DNA of 64,000 nucleotides, taken from contig DIZL01000046.1 of NCBI GenBank assembly GCA_002429385.1, positions 81,064 through 145,063 of the forward strand. The letters are read 5' to 3'. Source of the DNA: Prolixibacteraceae bacterium UBA6029. Its GTDB lineage: Bacteria > Bacteroidota > Bacteroidia > Bacteroidales > Prolixibacteraceae. The translations under genes were made by a program, and so were the position numbers. The notes under the pieces are model-generated. The model searched no databases. It was not told the origin of the DNA and saw only the letters and a program-made list of their open reading frames with translations. This document shows positions 17,950-25,022 of this stretch, in pieces (position 1 is the first letter of the stretch; the number at the start of each line of letters is the position of its first letter).

Positions 17950-18621
17950 ATGAAATGTCCTCATTGTATTATTGAAGTTAATCCAGATTTCCAACAAAGA
18001 TATATAGGTTCCGATGCTGATGGCTATTGGTCTATATTCACGATGCTTTGTCCAAATCCAAAGTGTAAGAAATTGATTATAGATCTTGCTGGTGGAGGAG
18101 ATATAAGTAGAAACAATGCAGGCCAAATTACTGGTATTCAGAATATAAAATCTAGAATATCGGTAAAGCCGATATCATCTTCAAGACCACCTGTCCCTAT
18201 CGAAGTTGACGAAGAATATGCATCTGACTATAGAGAAGCATGTTTGATATTATCTTTTAGTCCAAAGGCTAGTTCTGCATTAAGTAGAAGATGTTTGCAA
18301 AATGTTCTTAGAGGAAAAGCAGGTGTTAAAAAAGGCGATTTATCTAAGGAGATCCAACAGGTAATTGATGAAAGATCATTGCCTTCTCATTTAGCTGAAA
18401 GTATCGATGCTATTCGTAATATAGGAAATTTTGCTGCTCATCCAATTAAGAGTACATCGACAGGAGAAATTGTTGAGGTTGAATTTGGCGAAGCAGAATG
18501 GATATTAGATGTTTTAGAAACTTTATTTGATTTCTACTTTGTACAACCTGCAATTCTTAAAATAAAAAAAGATGCTTTAAATAAAAAATTAAGTGATTCA
18601 GGAAAACCACTAATGAAATAA
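17950..18621 (+). CDS. DUF4145 domain-containing protein
   Basis: 223 residues. The N-terminus has a zinc-ribbon-like CPHC ... CPNPKC pair (residues about 3-40). The C-terminal half (YREACLILSFSPKASSALSRRCLQ ... HLAESIDAIRNIGNFAAHP) matches DUF4145, a helical HEPN-like domain often linked to restriction or other defence proteins, with the A-H-P motif at the end of a helix. No partner nuclease is adjacent here. The start is the ATG at 17950. Function unknown; a defence or RNA-related role is inference. Confidence 0.75.
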   Translation: MKCPHCIIEVNPDFQQRYIGSDADGYWSIFTMLCPNPKCKKLIIDLAGGGDISRNNAGQITGIQNIKSRISVKPISSSRPPVPIEVDEEYASDYREACLILSFSPKASSALSRRCLQNVLRGKAGVKKGDLSKEIQQVIDERSLPSHLAESIDAIRNIGNFAAHPIKSTSTGEIVEVEFGEAEWILDVLETLFDFYFVQPAILKIKKDALNKKLSDSGKPLMK

Positions 18622-18631
18622 TTACAGCATA

Positions 18632-18692
18632 TAATAACAAAATACTCACAAGTCGGGTTTCGGTGCTTCGTTGACAGGAAATTAGTAATTGA
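18632..18692 (+). repeat. Island repeat type I, copy 2
   Basis: Begins 10 bp after the DUF4145 stop. It contains CAAGTCGGGTTTCGG and GCTTCGTTGACAGG; the same words occur, on the minus strand, at the 3' end of the TlpA gene near 59371-59412. From 18693 to 18856 no gene is seen, but the last ~25 bp before 18857 copy the 3' end of the membrane-protein gene ending at 21184. Confidence 0.65.
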
Positions 18693-18856
18693 AAAGCAGC
18701 TCTTAGTCGGGAATTCATCGAAAAATTTCACCCGTAGCTGCCCTGTGTAATTTAAGAGCGTAACAGCCATTTTAATGAAGCTTGAGATAGTATTAGTTTA
18801 TGAACCAGATTCCAAGGTCAGGAATAATAGAAGTATAACAGACAAATTACTCAATA

Positions 18857-19303
18857 ATGAAAAGATTCTCAATTGTTTTAATAATTATTTGCACGATTTT
18901 CGCGGGTTGTAAAAAGGACAAAGCACCTGTTGTTGAAATCTTAAAAATAGTATACCCCAACGTTGAAAATTCGTTATTAAATGTTTTATCCGATACCTTG
19001 ACACAAATAACTGCAGGAGTAAATTATTGTGTTGCGGCTAATTTGCCAAAAGGTACCTCTCTCAAGATTGTCATCAAACCTTCTTCGGGGCATAACTCTA
19101 CCGGTATTGGGATTGATCAGATGACGAATAATGGGTGGACAGTTATTAGTGCAGACTCAGATAACACCATTTTACAGGCAAAAGGTTCTGGTCAAACAGT
19201 TTCAATTAACTTTATGACCGGTCCTCCTACAAGTGTAGATTTTTTTGTTTATGAGAACGACAGTGTAGCGCCAATAAAAATCAGGACATTAAAGAATTAT
19301 TAA
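18857..19303 (+). CDS. Small lipoprotein, full-length copy
   Basis: 148 residues. Signal peptide with lipobox (ICTIFAGCKKDK) predicts a lipid-anchored protein. The mature part is a small beta-rich domain (SSGHNSTGIGIDQMTNNGWTV) with no recognised family. A near-identical copy lies at 21184-21570 but diverges after FMTGP, where this copy continues with TSVDFFVYENDSVAPIKIRTLKNY. This copy is taken as complete. It is followed by a repeat element. Confidence 0.7.
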   Translation: MKRFSIVLIIICTIFAGCKKDKAPVVEILKIVYPNVENSLLNVLSDTLTQITAGVNYCVAANLPKGTSLKIVIKPSSGHNSTGIGIDQMTNNGWTVISADSDNTILQAKGSGQTVSINFMTGPPTSVDFFVYENDSVAPIKIRTLKNY

Positions 19304-19310
19304 AGTAAAA

Positions 19311-19468
19311 ACTGCAAGCAATCGGGTAGACTGCCCATCTGTAATTAGCAGACGGGGAGAACCTTAAAAGTACTTGAGACAGTATGCGGTGAAAGTCGCA
19401 TGGCCTGTACCGGTTTATTTCGGGATACGGTTCTTGAGGTGTAAACTACCCGGTGCGGTAATCATACC
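19311..19468 (+). repeat. Island repeat type II, copy E1 (internally deleted)
   Basis: Starts 8 bp after the lipoprotein stop with ATCGGGTAGACTGCCC and TAATTAGCAGACG, then jumps to the 3' part of the element (CCTTAAAAGTAC, TATGCGGTGAAAGTCGCATG, TTTCGGGATACGGTTC, ACTACCCGGTGCGG). About 180 bp present in copies E2, E4 and E5 is missing. Confidence 0.85.
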
Positions 19469-19537
19469 ATTAGAGAATCAACTTGAAACTTACTGCTGAA
19501 AACAACTTCATAAGCGCTTATTTTGTATCTTTGTTTA

Positions 19538-20065
19538 ATGAAAAAGCCAGAGAACATAGGACTTGATTTTGAGGTTGACAAACTGACCAACTCTATCGAA
19601 AATATTGTTACTGGTGACAGTTTTGTAACAGATATCATACTTATTTCAATTTCTGACTTAAAGACTGTAATCAAGAAAAACGGTTGGCAATTTGACTGGA
19701 AATTAGAATTGAAACAACCTGAAAGAGATGTTTACAAGTTGACAATAGTAAATAATCAATCAGTTATTCAAGGACTTATAAGTCTGGAGGTAAAGTCCGA
19801 TCATGTTTATATGCACCTGCTTGAGAGTGCACCATTTAACAAAGGAAAAATCAAAGTATATGCTGGTGTTCCTGGTAATTTAGTAGCTTTCGCATGTAAA
19901 CTTGCTTTTCAACGTGGACACGAAGGCAATGTTTCCTTTTTCTCTAAGACACAACTTGTTCAACACTATATTGACTCTTTGGGAGCCATACATATAGGAG
20001 GACGTACCATGATCATTGATACTAATGCAGCATTAAAACTCATCAATAAATATTTTCCAAAATGA
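19538..20065 (+). CDS. Acetyltransferase-like protein of a duplicated two-gene unit, copy 1
   Basis: 175 residues from the ATG at 19538. A TAnnTTTG box (TATCTTTG, 19526-19533) ends only four bases before this ATG, so the transcript is probably leaderless. The C-terminal half (YAGVPGNLVAFACKLAFQRGHEGNVSFFSKTQLVQHY, then GAIHIGGRTMIID) has the look of a GNAT fold with a V/I-x-G-x-x-x-A-like turn, but no canonical Q/R-x-x-G-x-G/A is certain. It is about 60% identical by eye to the protein at 23781-24305. Its stop overlaps the ATG of the partner gene. A toxin-like role is inferred only from genetic layout. Confidence 0.65.
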   Translation: MKKPENIGLDFEVDKLTNSIENIVTGDSFVTDIILISISDLKTVIKKNGWQFDWKLELKQPERDVYKLTIVNNQSVIQGLISLEVKSDHVYMHLLESAPFNKGKIKVYAGVPGNLVAFACKLAFQRGHEGNVSFFSKTQLVQHYIDSLGAIHIGGRTMIIDTNAALKLINKYFPK

Positions 20066-20232
20066 AACATAAATCGACAGAACTGGATGTGGATTTTATT
20101 GGTGGCGAAAATCCTATGACAAAGGAAGAAGAAAAAGCTATCAGCGAATTTATTAAAGCTCAGAAATTGCTCAGGGCTAAGAAACAAATCCGAAGTAATA
20201 AGATAACTCAGATAAGTAAGAGTATTGCATAG
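20062..20232 (+). CDS. Small partner protein of the acetyltransferase-like gene, copy 1
   Basis: 56 residues; ATG overlaps the upstream stop by four bases (ATGA). Sequence is charged with a conserved core DVDFIGGENPMTKEEEKAIS followed by a helix EFIKAQKLLRAKK. The second copy at 24311-24475 keeps the pattern E/D-V-D-F, N/R-P-x-T-x-E-E/K, I-S-x-F-I-K-A. Size, charge and coupling are those of an antitoxin or chaperone, but no family is recognised. Confidence 0.65.
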   Translation: MKHKSTELDVDFIGGENPMTKEEEKAISEFIKAQKLLRAKKQIRSNKITQISKSIA

Positions 20233-20260
20233 TACCGATAGTTATTTTTTCAGAGAACAT

Positions 20261-20578
20261 AACGTCAGCCACTAGTCAGGTAGTCTGCCTCGCCAGTAAT
20301 TAGCTGACAGGAGTGCCTCTCGCTCCCTCTACCAATTGGCATATATGGTTCTCGTGCTTCGCGATCCGTTAAACAGGGAGAGATAGTTGCGGGCTTTGGC
20401 AATGCGGGCTTACTTTGTACGGTTGGGTCAGCAGTGATTCAGAAGCTCGTTGGGTGAGCTGGACTATCGGAAGAGCCATAAAAGTACCTGAGACAGTATT
20501 CTGTATAAGTCGCACAGCCTGTCCAAATTTAATTCGGGATACGTTTCCCGGGGAAGTGTAAGCAACCCGGTTAAGCAA
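20261..20578 (+). repeat. Island repeat type II, copy E2 (full length)
   Basis: Begins with AACATAACGTCAGCC, sharing ATAACGTC with the attC-like site at 58354. It contains the 5' stem word AATTAGCTGACA, GGGAGAGATAGTTGCGGGCT, TGTACGGTTGGGTCAGCAG, CTGAGACAGTATTCTG and ends near CAACCCGGTTAAGC. It spans most of the gap 20233-20614, which has no gene. Confidence 0.85.
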
Positions 20579-20614
20579 TTTAAATAGACGAATTAACCTA
20601 TAAAACTGAATAGT

Positions 20615-21184
20615 ATGACAAATGAATCTTTCGATAAGTTACGACTGAACTTATCAGTTAATCTAAAAAATGGAATTGATTTTACTTTATCGGCAAGTAT
20701 AATTTGGATTATAATTGCTTATGTGTGGACTTTAGATATTAAGGCCTATGACAAATCAATAATTACATTTATGGTTGGAGCATTAATGTTCCCATTAGCA
20801 TTTCTATTTTCAAAACTCTTTAAAATAAACTGGACAAATAAAGACAACCCCTTACAACAATTAGGACTTTGGTTAAATCTTGCTCAACTGTTTTATTTTC
20901 CGTTTTTATTCTTTACCCTAATAAAGATGCCAGAATATTTTGTCATGGTCTATATAATAATAACCGGGGCACATTTATTCCCATATTCCTGGTATTATAA
21001 AACAAGTGTATATGCTATTTTTGCAGGTATAATATCTTTTGGAGCGTTAGTAATTGGGTTGGTCACAACAGGAGAACATATATATTTTATTCCGTTATTC
21101 ATGAGCGTTTCGCTGATAACACTCACTATTTTACTGTACTTTGACAGTAAGAAAAAACAGTATAACAGACAAATTACTCAATAA
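20615..21184 (+). CDS. Six-helix integral membrane protein (DUF7010-like)
   Basis: 189 residues. After a short soluble N-terminus (MTNESFDKLRLNLSVNLKNG) six hydrophobic spans are visible (about 28-45, 50-68, 85-103, 108-125, 130-150, 155-173), and a polar tail ends NRQITQ. Length and pattern agree with the DUF7010 family, which has no known function. Its TAA overlaps the next ATG (TAATG), so it is coupled to the following lipoprotein. The last ~25 bp of the gene also occur before the other lipoprotein copy at 18857, a trace of duplication. Confidence 0.65.
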   Translation: MTNESFDKLRLNLSVNLKNGIDFTLSASIIWIIIAYVWTLDIKAYDKSIITFMVGALMFPLAFLFSKLFKINWTNKDNPLQQLGLWLNLAQLFYFPFLFFTLIKMPEYFVMVYIIITGAHLFPYSWYYKTSVYAIFAGIISFGALVIGLVTTGEHIYFIPLFMSVSLITLTILLYFDSKKKQYNRQITQ

Positions 21185-21570
21185 TGAAAAGATACTCAAT
21201 TGTTTTAATAATTATTTGCACGATTTTCGCGGGTTGTAAAAAGGACAAAGCGCCTGTTGTTGTGCCCTTAAAAATAGTATATCCCAAAGCTGAAAATTCG
21301 TTATTAAATGTCTTATCCGATTCATTAACACAAATAACCGCAGGAGTAAAATATTGTGTTGCGGCTAATTTGCCAAAAGGCACCTCTGTAAAGGTTATCA
21401 TCAAACCTTCTTCGGGGCATAACTCTACCGGTATTGGGATTGATCAGATGACGAATAATGGGTGGACAGTTATTAGTGCAAACTCAGATAACATGAGTTT
21501 ACAGTCAAAAGGTTCTGGTCAAACAGTTTCAATCAGCTTTATGACCGGACCAGTTTCAAAGAGGGGTTAA
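21184..21570 (+). CDS. Small lipoprotein, second copy, C-terminally altered
   Basis: 128 residues, nearly identical to the protein at 18857-19303 through residue ~124 (lipobox FAGCKKDKAP, then SSGHNSTGIGIDQMTNNGW). After FMTGP it reads VSKRG and stops, while the other copy has 24 more residues. DNA identity ends at the same point, so this 3' end results from a recombination junction. Translation is coupled to the upstream membrane protein. It may still be exported but lacks the final strand or strands. Confidence 0.65.
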   Translation: MKRYSIVLIIICTIFAGCKKDKAPVVVPLKIVYPKAENSLLNVLSDSLTQITAGVKYCVAANLPKGTSVKVIIKPSSGHNSTGIGIDQMTNNGWTVISANSDNMSLQSKGSGQTVSISFMTGPVSKRG

Positions 21571-21666
21571 TTACCCTGTGACGTCATAATAAAAAACCGC
21601 TCAGGTTTAAATATATTATTGGCATAGGTTTATTTTGTATTTATTAGTTGCAATTGAAAATATACT

Positions 21667-21696
21667 TATCTTTGTCGTAAGTAACGATTGTCGTAA
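21667..21696 (+). promoter_or_regulatory. Promoter and candidate operator of higBA
   Basis: TATCTTTG at 21667-21674 is a -7 box, with TTG at 21648-21650 as a weak -33. A 9-bp direct repeat TTGTCGTAA (21672-21680 and 21688-21696) overlaps and follows it immediately before the HigB ATG, a plausible binding site for the HigA repressor. Confidence 0.5.
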
Positions 21697-21698
21697 TT

Positions 21699-21980
21699 AT
21701 GATTTTAACTTTTGGAGATAAGGATACTGAATCAATTTGGAATGGGATTCGAGTGAAAAACATGCCACTTGAGATACAAAATGTTGGTCGTCGTAAGTTA
21801 AGGATGTTGAATAACTCCCAAACGATTATTGATTTAAAGATTCCACCATCCAATAGGCTTGAAAAATTAAGCGGAAATCTTGATGGATTTTACAGCATTA
21901 GGATTAATAATCAGTGGCGAATAATTTTTCAGTGGATCGAGGGACAATCGGAACAAGTTAAAATTGTTGATTATCATTAA
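21699..21980 (+). CDS. higB: HigB-type toxin of type II toxin-antitoxin system
   Basis: 93 residues, standard for HigB/RelE-superfamily toxins. Recognisable segments: RKLRMLNNSQTIIDLKIPPSNRLEKLSGN, then GFYSIRINNQWRIIFQW, and the C-terminal VKIVDYH with the conserved D-Y-H ending. HigB cleaves mRNA bound to ribosomes. The toxin gene precedes the antitoxin, the normal order for hig loci. All key residues are present. Confidence 0.9.
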   Translation: MILTFGDKDTESIWNGIRVKNMPLEIQNVGRRKLRMLNNSQTIIDLKIPPSNRLEKLSGNLDGFYSIRINNQWRIIFQWIEGQSEQVKIVDYH

Positions 21981-21992
21981 AAAGAACTTATT

Positions 21993-22292
21993 ATGGAAAC
22001 TTTAGCAAATGTGCATCCTGGAGAGATTCTATTAGAAGAGTTTCTTAAACCAATGAAAATAACTGCATATAAATTATCGAAGGACATTGGAATACCTCAA
22101 ACAAGGACTTCTGCCATTTTAAAAGGGGTACGAGGCATAACTGCGGATACAGCACTTAGATTAAGTTTGTATTTTGGGACTTCTCCGAAATTTTGGTTAG
22201 GACTACAGGATGATTTTGATTTAGAAGAGGCATTAAAGAATAAACAAACTGAATTAAACAAAATTAATAAGCCAGGAGATTACGCCGCCTGA
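21993..22292 (+). CDS. higA: HigA-type antitoxin, XRE-family HTH
   Basis: 99 residues. MEIHPGEIL-type opening (ANVHPGEILLEEFLKPM), helix-turn-helix TAYKLSKDIGIPQTRTSAILKG and the HigA signature LRLSLYFGTSPKFWLGLQDDFDLE. It binds HigB and represses the operon. The last 41 codons of this gene recur as a broken copy at 24507-24629, also followed by an island repeat. Confidence 0.92.
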   Translation: METLANVHPGEILLEEFLKPMKITAYKLSKDIGIPQTRTSAILKGVRGITADTALRLSLYFGTSPKFWLGLQDDFDLEEALKNKQTELNKINKPGDYAA

Positions 22293-22508
22293 TCAATAAG
22301 AATGCCCAGCTGGTAATTAGCTGACGAAGAGAGTCTTTCAGACCATCAGCTAATTGGTGGAGATGGTTCTCTTACTACATGGGTTCCCGATAAATCGGGA
22401 CAGGCCGTTAAACAAGGAGAGAAAGTGGCGTGATTTGATGATGCGGGCTTACTTTGTACGGTTGGGTCAGCAGTGATTCAGATGCTGGTTGGGTGAGCTG
22501 GGCTATCG
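22293..22508 (+). repeat. Island repeat type II, copy E3 (3'-truncated)
   Basis: Starts directly after the higA stop. It contains the stem AATTAGCTGACG/CATCAGCTAATT, the CCCGATAAATCGGG hairpin, GGCCGTTAAACAAGGAGAG and TACGGTTGGGTCAGCAG, and then stops at GGGCTATCG. The GAAA-hairpin end is missing. The following 22509-22682 contains a different inverted motif (TTCCGCCGACTGGCGGA) and no gene. Confidence 0.85.
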
Positions 22509-22682
22509 TTAGGTTAGTGTTCATCTGGATATCTATCGGGAGAAAATGCAACTTCCGCCGACTGGCGGATTCATCGGGGCACTCCCGCATTGCATATTTG
22601 CGGAACATTTAGCTGTCAGTATGAGTCGCTTAGAAACAGCTTAATTTCTAAAAATTGTATTAACTTGCAGAAAAATTAATTT

Positions 22683-23003
22683 ATGATTGATTCGATAAAA
22701 ATAAATGATATTGTATTAAGGATTGCAAATAAGTTCAATCCTGAGCAGATAATTCTTTTTGGATCGTATGCGAAAGGTACCCAAAATAAAGGAAGCGATA
22801 TTGATTTGTTGATTATACAAGATACTGATTTGCCAAATTATAAAAGAGGATTAGACATTAGGATGTCTTTAATTGGCACAAAAATGCCAATTGACATATT
22901 AGTTTATACAAGAAATGAGTTTGAAAAGGAAAAGGATGATAAATACTCATTTTTATATTCAGCTATAAAATTTTCCAAGATACTTTATGAGCGGCCAAAT
23001 TGA
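22683..23003 (+). CDS. MNT-domain nucleotidyltransferase of an MNT/HEPN toxin-antitoxin pair
   Basis: 106 residues. The polymerase-beta-like signature is present: ILFGSYAKGTQNKGSDIDLLII with G-S-x-x-x-G and D-x-D metal ligands, and a third acidic residue in PIDILVY. Such proteins act as antitoxins by AMPylating the HEPN RNase. It overlaps the HEPN gene by 17 bp. A related but distinct pair sits at 33.9-34.6 kb on the other strand. Confidence 0.88.
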   Translation: MIDSIKINDIVLRIANKFNPEQIILFGSYAKGTQNKGSDIDLLIIQDTDLPNYKRGLDIRMSLIGTKMPIDILVYTRNEFEKEKDDKYSFLYSAIKFSKILYERPN

Positions 23004-23385
23004 GCATATAAAAGCATGGATAAGCAAAGCTGACCACGATTTAGGGTCAGCGAAAATAATTTATCTTTATTTACCTGATTACTTTGATACAATTGCTTTT
23101 CATTGCCAACAAGCTACAGAGAAGTATATTAAAGCGATTCTGGTTCAAAGAGAGATCGAATTTGAACGTTCACATGATTTGATATATTTACTTGAGTTAT
23201 TGCCGGAGGATTTTGATGTTTCGTATGACAAATATAAGAAAGCTGTCTTACTAAATGGATTTAGTGTTCAAATTCGTTATCCAAACAAGATCGATCATAT
23301 GACAAAAGAAGAATTAGAAGAAGCGATTAGTATTGCTCAAGAATTTAGAATTTGGGCGATCGAAAAGATTGGGATAAAAGAATAA
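22987..23385 (+). CDS. HEPN-domain protein (toxin partner of MNT)
   Basis: 132 residues, all-helical HEPN type of the COG2250 group: WISKADHDLGSAKIIY, DTIAFHCQQATEKYIKAIL, and RSHDLIYLLELL. The conserved arginine region is IRYPNKIDH, offering an R-x(6)-H spacing close to the RNase motif. Translationally linked to the MNT gene. Predicted cytoplasmic RNase or RNA-binding toxin. Confidence 0.85.
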   Translation: MSGQIEHIKAWISKADHDLGSAKIIYLYLPDYFDTIAFHCQQATEKYIKAILVQREIEFERSHDLIYLLELLPEDFDVSYDKYKKAVLLNGFSVQIRYPNKIDHMTKEELEEAISIAQEFRIWAIEKIGIKE

Positions 23386-23390
23386 AATAC

Positions 23391-23727
23391 CTGCAGCTAT
23401 TCGGGTAGACTGTCCCGTTAGTAATTAGCTGACGAAGAGAGTCTTTCAGACCATCAGCTAATTGGTGGAGATGGTTCTCTTACTACATGGTTTCCCGATA
23501 GATCGGGACAGGCCGTTAAACAAGGAGAGAAAGTGGCGTGATTTGATCATGCGGGCTTACTTTGTACGGTTGGGTCAGCAGTGATTTAGAAGTTCGTTGG
23601 GTAAGTTTGGCTACCAAAGAGACTTAAAAGTGCCTGAGACAGTATGCAGTGAAAGTAGAACGGCCTTTACCGATTTGTTTCGGGCTACGGTTCATGGGGG
23701 GTATAAGCTATCTGGTAGCGTCATGCC
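23391..23727 (+). repeat. Island repeat type II, copy E4 (full length)
   Basis: Starts five bases after the HEPN stop with TATTCGGGTAGACTGTCCC. It keeps all modules in order: stem AATTAGCTGACG/CATCAGCTAATT, CCCGATAGATCGGG hairpin, GGCCGTTAAACAAGGAG, ACGGTTGGGTCAGCAG, GAGACAGTATGCAGTGAAAG, TTTCGGGCTACGGTTC, GGTAGCGTCATGCC. Confidence 0.88.
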
Positions 23728-23780
23728 AGAAAACCCTGCAAGCATAATAGATTCCCGGCGATTTTTAGTATATTTGCAAT

Positions 23781-24305
23781 ATGAGACAAAACTCTCAAAA
23801 TATTGATATAGAGATTGATAAATTAACAAATTCGATTGAGAATGTCATCACAGGTGATAGTTTTCAAACTGATGTTTCGTTAATTGATAAAATTGATTTA
23901 AAGGCAATAACAAAAAATAATGGATGGTTATTCAATTGGAAAAATGAATACAAACAACCTGATCGAGACGTATACAAACTGACAATTGCAGGTAATCTGG
24001 ATATAATTCAAGGATTGGTTAGTATTACAGAGCGAGAAGACCACGTTTACATGCATCTGATTGAGAGCGCTCCATTCAATCTTGGACAAAATAAAGTATA
24101 TTTAGGAGTTCCAGGAAACCTTGTTGCATTTGTTTGTAGGATTTCATTTCATCGTGGATTTGATGGATACGTTTCATTTACCTCAAAAACACAATTGATT
24201 GAGCATTACAAAAAGACACTTGGAGCGATTAATGTCAGCGGACATCTGATGGTAATTAATACGGATGCAGCATTAAAGTTGATTGATAAATATTTTAAAA
24301 ATTAG
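23781..24305 (+). CDS. Acetyltransferase-like protein of the duplicated two-gene unit, copy 2
   Basis: 174 residues, colinear with the 19538-20065 protein throughout (DKLTNSIENVITGDSF, QPDRDVYKLTI, DHVYMHLIESAPFN, YLGVPGNLVAFVCRISF, DAALKLIDKYF). A TATATTTG -7 box (23769-23776) ends four bases before the ATG, again predicting a leaderless mRNA. The conserved G-V-P-G-N-L turn could bind a pyrophosphate as in GNAT enzymes; this is inference. Five bases separate its stop from the small partner gene. Confidence 0.68.
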   Translation: MRQNSQNIDIEIDKLTNSIENVITGDSFQTDVSLIDKIDLKAITKNNGWLFNWKNEYKQPDRDVYKLTIAGNLDIIQGLVSITEREDHVYMHLIESAPFNLGQNKVYLGVPGNLVAFVCRISFHRGFDGYVSFTSKTQLIEHYKKTLGAINVSGHLMVINTDAALKLIDKYFKN

Positions 24306-24310
24306 ATATT

Positions 24311-24475
24311 ATGGGATTGATTAGAGAACCTTTAGAAGTAGACTTCTTTGTTGACCCAAGACCGTTAACCGAGAAAGAGAAAAAAATGATTAGTGATTTC
24401 ATAAAGGCTGACAAAGAGAAAAGACAAATTAAAGGACCCTCAAAAAAAGGCACATACACCCAACACGCGATATAG
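24311..24475 (+). CDS. Small partner protein of the acetyltransferase-like gene, copy 2
   Basis: 54 residues: core LEVDFFVDPRPLTEKEKKMI followed by SDFIKADKEKRQIKG and a polar tail. It aligns with the 20062-20232 protein from E-V-D-F to F-I-K-A. The unit order (large gene, small gene) is the same in both copies. No known family recognised; antitoxin-like by size and position. Confidence 0.65.
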   Translation: MGLIREPLEVDFFVDPRPLTEKEKKMISDFIKADKEKRQIKGPSKKGTYTQHAI

Positions 24476-24506
24476 CCAATAAGGGTTTCATGAGTATGCA
24501 CAGGAT

Positions 24507-24629
24507 TATTTTGGGACTTCCCCGAAATTTTGGTTAGGACTACAAGATGATTTTGATTTAGAAGAGGCATTAAAGAATAAAGAAACTGAATTAAACAAGA
24601 TTAAGAAGCTAGGAAATTACGCTGCCTAA
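24507..24629 (+). pseudogene. 3' fragment of a higA antitoxin gene
   Basis: Forty codons plus stop encode YFGTSPKFWLGLQDDFDLEE and the following residues to NYAA, differing from the C-terminus of HigA (21993-22292) at only about four positions. Upstream sequence is unrelated and there is no start or HTH, so it is a remnant. It is followed immediately by island repeat E5, exactly as higA is followed by E3. Confidence 0.85.
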
Positions 24630-24630
24630 T

Positions 24631-24960
24631 CGAATAGAATGCTCCGCCAGTAGTTTTCTGAAGGGGAGAGCCTCTCGAACTATCAGCTAATTGGCAGATG
24701 CGGTTCCCATACTGTGCGGTTTCCCGATAGATCGGGACAGGCCGTTAAACAGGGAGAGATAGTGGCGGGCTTTAATTATGCGGGCTTATTATATACGGTT
24801 GGGTCAGTAGTGATTCAGAAGCATGTTGGGTGAGCTTGGCTGCCGGGAGAGCCTTAAAAGTGTTTGAGACAGCATGCGGTGAAAAACCGCAACTCCCCTA
24901 CCGGTTTATTTCGGGATACGGTTCATGGGGGGAGTGAGCTCCCCGATGAGTGGCATAACA
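24631..24960 (+). repeat. Island repeat type II, copy E5 (full length)
   Basis: Modules in order: ATCAGCTAATTGG stem half, CCCGATAGATCGGG hairpin, GGCCGTTAAACAGGGAG, ATACGGTTGGGTCAG, GAGAGCCTTAAAAGTG, GACAGCATGCGGTGAAAAAC, TTTCGGGATACGGTTC and a GGGGGGAGTGAGCTCCCC hairpin at the 3' end. Its 3' part most resembles domain V/VI of a group II intron. Confidence 0.85.
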
Positions 24961-24967
24961 ACAATAA

Positions 24968-25012
24968 TTTGCAATCATTTCGTGACAAGATTATTAAATT
25001 TGAGTAAATTTG
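24968..25012 (+). promoter_or_regulatory. Promoter of the ParD/ParE-type pair
   Basis: TTTG (24968-24971) and TAAATTTG (24995-25002) are spaced by 23 bp, within the range of Bacteroidetes promoters. A second TAAATTTG at 25005-25012 lies ten bases nearer the ATG at 25023. Confidence 0.5.
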
Positions 25013-25022
25013 AAAAAAGAAT

